Translations under genes and position numbers: made by a program | Notes under the pieces: generated by a model | The model's input: only the letters and a program-made list of their open reading frames with translations | What the model was told of the DNA's origin: nothing | The model's database searches: none | Shown here: positions 43,314-45,778 of the stretch, piece after piece | Layout of the letters: the number at the start of each line of letters is the position of its first letter | How positions within the stretch are numbered: position 1 is the first letter of the stretch | From: an uncultured bacterium | GTDB taxonomy: Bacteria > Cyanobacteriota > Vampirovibrionia > Gastranaerophilales > Gastranaerophilaceae | NCBI GenBank assembly: GCA_902766105.1 | Contig: CACXCI010000061.1 | Coordinates: forward strand, 1-45,778 | Reading direction: 5' to 3' | Length of the DNA: 45,778 nucleotides

Positions 43314-44438
43314 CTACATGTTTTTATCTATTGGTACTAAAATTGTGTATTTTGTACCATGCATAACCTCAGAGCGGATATCAATTTGACCTACAACTCT
43401 TTTTATCATAATTGTTGCACTGCCAAGTTGAAGAGCTCTTAATAAATTTTTCTTCCCATTTGTTAATTGAGCGTATGGCTCACATAAGTATCTCAAATCA
43501 TCTTCAGAAACACCAACCCCTGTATCTTGTATGGTTATTTGAATGTAAGATGCTGATTTTTCAGGGTTGATTTTGAATTTATAACAGGTATCTTCATTCG
43601 GCTGCTCTAATTTTACAGAGATATATCCGTTATCAGTCATTGATATAGCAACTTCCAAAATGTTTCTGATGGCATTTTTAATAGAATTTACATCAGTATA
43701 AACTGTACGTTTATCAATGCTATCGTAGTCTATATCAAAAGCCAAACCTTTTGCCTGTATTGATTGTTCAAGATCTTTAGATATTGATTTTAAAGCTTCG
43801 ATAATGTCAAAATTGTGGTAATCAGATTCATATATTGAGGATTCAGCCTTTGAAAACTCTAAAAATTTATCCATAAAATGATATAATTCTTCAGAATTGT
43901 TATTAATAATTTTTACATATTTTTCTTGTTTTTCGGTTAATTCTCCGCCAATGCCGTCAAGTAAACCTCTGGAAAATCCGCTAATTGATGTAATGGGTGA
44001 TTTTATATCCCCTTCCAATTTTGCCAGCATGGCATTTTTTTCTCGATTAAAAACTTTTGTTTTTTCATCATTCATAATGTCAGTTGTCATTTTTGTCAAA
44101 TCACGTATACTGATTGTGTAACCGCCAAAACTTTTACTGACATTCATCTCTATATAAAAATCTCTTCCGGGAATTGATGCTGTAGCCAAGACAGGTTTTC
44201 CCGCTTCTGCGGCATTAATAAGAACAGTCATGCCGTCTTTTACAATCTCATCAAACCCTACAGGTTTAAATTCCTCATAATTCAGTCCAAATAATTCCTG
44301 AGCTTTTCTGTTATAATGCTTCACCTCTCCGGAATTATCAACAAACACTATTGCATCCGGCAAATCATTTATTGTTTTTATTGCCGTTATGCTCCACCAT
44401 AAATCTTTTGCTAATTTATCCAAGTTCATAATTTGCAT
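43314..44438 (-). CDS. PAS-containing histidine-kinase-like protein, probable pseudokinase
   Basis: 374 residues, no membrane segment. A PAS domain (about 22-115, LPDAIVFVDNSGEVKHYNRKAQELFG) is followed by a HisKA-like helical pair and an HATPase domain. The H-box position reads LEGDIKSPITSISGF: Gly143 stands where the phospho-accepting His should be. The N-box reads RNILEVAISMT with Val263 in place of the Mg-binding Asn. G1 (DTGVGV, 305-310) is intact, but G2 is degenerate (LQLGSATIMIKRVVG). It therefore probably binds, but does not transfer, phosphate; a sensory or scaffold role is likely. It starts at ATG 44438 with AGGA close upstream and precedes the ABC ATPase gene by 17 bases. Confidence 0.85.
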   Translation of the reverse strand: MQIMNLDKLAKDLWWSITAIKTINDLPDAIVFVDNSGEVKHYNRKAQELFGLNYEEFKPVGFDEIVKDGMTVLINAAEAGKPVLATASIPGRDFYIEMNVSKSFGGYTISIRDLTKMTTDIMNDEKTKVFNREKNAMLAKLEGDIKSPITSISGFSRGLLDGIGGELTEKQEKYVKIINNNSEELYHFMDKFLEFSKAESSIYESDYHNFDIIEALKSISKDLEQSIQAKGLAFDIDYDSIDKRTVYTDVNSIKNAIRNILEVAISMTDNGYISVKLEQPNEDTCYKFKINPEKSASYIQITIQDTGVGVSEDDLRYLCEPYAQLTNGKKNLLRALQLGSATIMIKRVVGQIDIRSEVMHGTKYTILVPIDKNM

Positions 44439-44607
44439 TAAATCCTATTGTAGTATATAATACATCATAACATGAAAAATTTATGAAAAATTACATGTAA
44501 ATTTTTGTAATTTTTTTAGAAACAAAGTAGCAAAAAATAATATTTAGACGTTTTCTATACGGATGACATGGAGATAGTGAGAAATTTTCTGAAAGATAGG
44601 TGATACT

Positions 44608-44934
44608 ATGAGAGAAATCGACAACAACAAAATCAGCAGTGTAAATTACCAAGGTATTCAAAAACCTCTACAGGAAGAATCTTTAGTTGAAGCTGCCCCG
44701 CAACCTAAAGAAACAAAAGAAATCAGTGATTTGTCGGCTATGCCTGCAGCATCTTTGGGTAAATCTCAGGTATCTTCCGATTCTATTGAGGGTGATATGA
44801 AATTTTTAGAAAAAAATCCGGCACTGGCAAAAGCTATAACTCAAGCAATTGATAAATATGCACAAAGCCATACCGAAGATGAAACTTTACAAATGATTGA
44901 AAAAGCTCATCAGGAGTTTGTTGTAAAAAAATAG
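44608..44934 (+). CDS. Small hypothetical protein with N-terminal NYQG signature
   Basis: 108 residues, no known family. It starts MREIDNNKISSVNYQGIQKP; the VNYQG at residues 12-16 is like VSFQG in the protein at 16189. A Pro/Glu/Ser-rich, probably unstructured stretch (about 17-60) is followed by an amphipathic helical C-terminus (FLEKNPALAKAITQAIDKYA). ATGs are limited, and the start at 44608 has a weak GATAGGTG upstream. It is divergent from the pseudokinase gene. Composition and conserved-looking start favour a real gene. Confidence 0.68.
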   Translation: MREIDNNKISSVNYQGIQKPLQEESLVEAAPQPKETKEISDLSAMPAASLGKSQVSSDSIEGDMKFLEKNPALAKAITQAIDKYAQSHTEDETLQMIEKAHQEFVVKK

Positions 44935-45199
44935 GTACATTTGCTGCTAACAAAGTATAATTCGAAAGACAGAATGCCCTCCGGTAGGGTAGTCTATGTT
45001 GCAGTATTCATAATTTATTGTTGGATTCACCCAATCTACAGGCTGTTACGTGGTTTGAGCGATTTGCGAGCAGAGGGCAAAATTGTAGGGTGTGGTTTTA
45101 ACCGCACCGATTATATCCTGGTGCATCAAACGAAGCACCCTACAAACTTTGACACAAAGATAGGCGGAGGCTTGCTATGGTTGGCAATAACATTTACCC
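44935..45199. other. Intergenic stretch with repeat DNA
   Basis: An open frame crosses it on the plus strand, but it runs through the 62-base repeat at 45084-45145 and has no ribosome-binding site, so I do not call a gene. GCCCTC (about 44976) and GAGGGC (about 45073) are inverted over 90 bases. A short GATT-CACCC-AATC palindrome lies near 45025. Confidence 0.55.
45084..45145. repeat. 62-base TGTAGGGTG...CACCCTACA element, second copy
   Basis: Nearly identical to 13309-13370, including ends and both inner hairpins. The second hairpin has one mismatch here (GGTGCATC / GAAGCACC). AGAGGGCA precedes both copies by a few bases, so the related block may be longer than 62 bases. Confidence 0.8.
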
Positions 45200-45655
45200 C
45201 TAGTCGTTTGCGCTTGTTAGGAAATTAACAAGACCTTGCAAACCTAATTTATAACTATCTATTTTAAAGCCGGAAATTTGTCCGACACAAACATCAGCAA
45301 ACATTGATTCGTGTCTAAATTCTTCACGTCGGTATATGTTTGATATATGGATTTCTACTGTAGGAATTTTAACTGCTAAAAGAGCATCACGTATTGCAAC
45401 ACTGGTGTGAGTGTATGCACCTGCATTTAATATAATTCCATCGAAATTTCCAAGAGCGTATTGAATTTTGTCTATAATTTCACCTTCAAAATTGCTTTGA
45501 AAGATTTCTATATTAATTCCGAGTTCAAAAGAATATTCGTGAAGTTCCATTTCTAAATCTTTGTATGATTTAGAACCGTATTGCTCAGGTTCTCTAACGC
45601 CGAGCATGTTTATATTAGGACCATTTATTATAAGAATATTTAAGTCTCTTTCCAT
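45200..45655 (-). CDS. aroQ: Type II 3-dehydroquinate dehydratase
   Basis: 151 residues from ATG 45655, the usual 145-155. It dehydrates 3-dehydroquinate to 3-dehydroshikimate in the shikimate pathway. The start ILIINGPNINMLGVREPEQYG carries the lid residues R21 and Y26. NAGAYTHTSVAIRDAL and VEIHISNIYRREEFRHES hold the active-site Asn, His and the second catalytic region. A longer frame reaches a TTG at 45682, but the promoter -10 lies inside it. The stop is close to the repeat region at 44935-45199. No other aro gene is in the window. Confidence 0.95.
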   Translation of the reverse strand: MERDLNILIINGPNINMLGVREPEQYGSKSYKDLEMELHEYSFELGINIEIFQSNFEGEIIDKIQYALGNFDGIILNAGAYTHTSVAIRDALLAVKIPTVEIHISNIYRREEFRHESMFADVCVGQISGFKIDSYKLGLQGLVNFLTSAND

Positions 45656-45661
45656 GCTTAT

Positions 45662-45690
45662 ATTATAATACAAAATCTTCAATTTGTAAA
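45662..45690 (-). promoter_or_regulatory. Promoter of aroQ, leaderless
   Basis: Minus strand: TTTACA (45690-45685), a 17-base spacer and a perfect TATAAT (45667-45662). The A of ATG at 45655 is exactly 7 bases after the -10 box. This is the clearest leaderless case in the window. Confidence 0.6.
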
Positions 45691-45728
45691 TTTTTGTTAA
45701 AATTTATAATACAAATGTAACAAATTTG

Positions 45729-45752
45729 ACATGCTTGTCATATCATGCATGT
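45729..45752. promoter_or_regulatory. Inverted repeat upstream of aroQ
   Basis: ACATGC and GCATGT are inverted with 12 bases between them, about 75 bases before the aroQ start. It could be an operator for aroQ or for a gene beyond the window. Confidence 0.25.
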
Positions 45753-45778
45753 ACAAACTATCCCAAAATCTCCTCCCA

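Noticed and set aside
44941-45228. 95-codon open frame on the plus strand
   Set aside because: It runs through the 62-base repeat and into the end of aroQ, starts at TTG without a Shine-Dalgarno, and has no family-like sequence.

Overview
The window reads as an AT-rich chromosome segment of a diderm, fermentative bacterium. The best fit is a gut member of the Gastranaerophilales (Melainabacteria/Vampirovibrionia), the non-photosynthetic sister group of Cyanobacteria. Four observations support this: the F1 ATPase beta and epsilon genes form a two-gene unit cut off from the rest of the ATP synthase operon, as in cyanobacteria; LpxA, an AsmA-type giant protein and a porin imply an outer membrane; AdhE implies fermentation; and there is a stand-alone mini-DprA plus many small proteins without recognisable families. 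The assignment rests on gene content and style and was not checked against a database. Translation uses the standard bacterial code. No rRNA, tRNA, CRISPR array, transposase or prophage was seen.

Layout. 0.1-3.1 kb (minus): a lineage-specific membrane protein and a porin. 3.2-8.6 kb (plus): Orn/Lys/Arg decarboxylase, alanine racemase, a compact dihydrolipoamide-dehydrogenase-like flavoprotein, an oligopeptide ABC ATPase and SmpB. 8.6-10.1 kb: an XRE regulator divergent from a FemAB-type transferase. 10.2-12.9 kb (minus): adhE with a candidate Rex operator. 12.9-16.7 kb: a repeat-rich, gene-poor stretch, then a strongly promoted small protein, an orphan histidine kinase and short proteins sharing an N-terminal F-x-G-like signature. 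16.7-18.75 kb (minus): dnaA-ruvA. 19-27.6 kb (plus, with one minus gene): PHP phosphoesterase, mini-DprA, PcrA helicase, two tandem metal-exporter paralogues, a TPR glycosyltransferase and a small membrane protein. 27.9-33.4 kb (plus): a 1502-residue AsmA-like protein and LpxA. 33.5-34.9 kb: an AT-rich patch with a DXD glycosyltransferase, an XRE regulator and a short palindromic element. 34.9-40.2 kb (minus): atpD-atpC-metF-deoC-flhB-sigma28-like factor in one direction. 40.2-45.7 kb: uridine-kinase-like protein, a protein with a solitary sigma region-4-like helix-turn-helix, a sugar-type ABC ATPase paired with a degenerate sensor kinase, a small protein and aroQ.

Most genes are housekeeping. 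The unusual signals are: (i) several promoters whose -10 box lies 6-7 bases before the start codon, predicting leaderless mRNAs; (ii) small proteins with a shared N-terminal F-x-G-like tag; (iii) a PAS sensor kinase lacking the phospho-accepting His and the key N-box Asn, beside an ABC ATPase; (iv) a sigma-4-only protein; and (v) at least three families of dispersed palindromic repeats confined to intergenic DNA. No clearly novel defence or mobile system was found.
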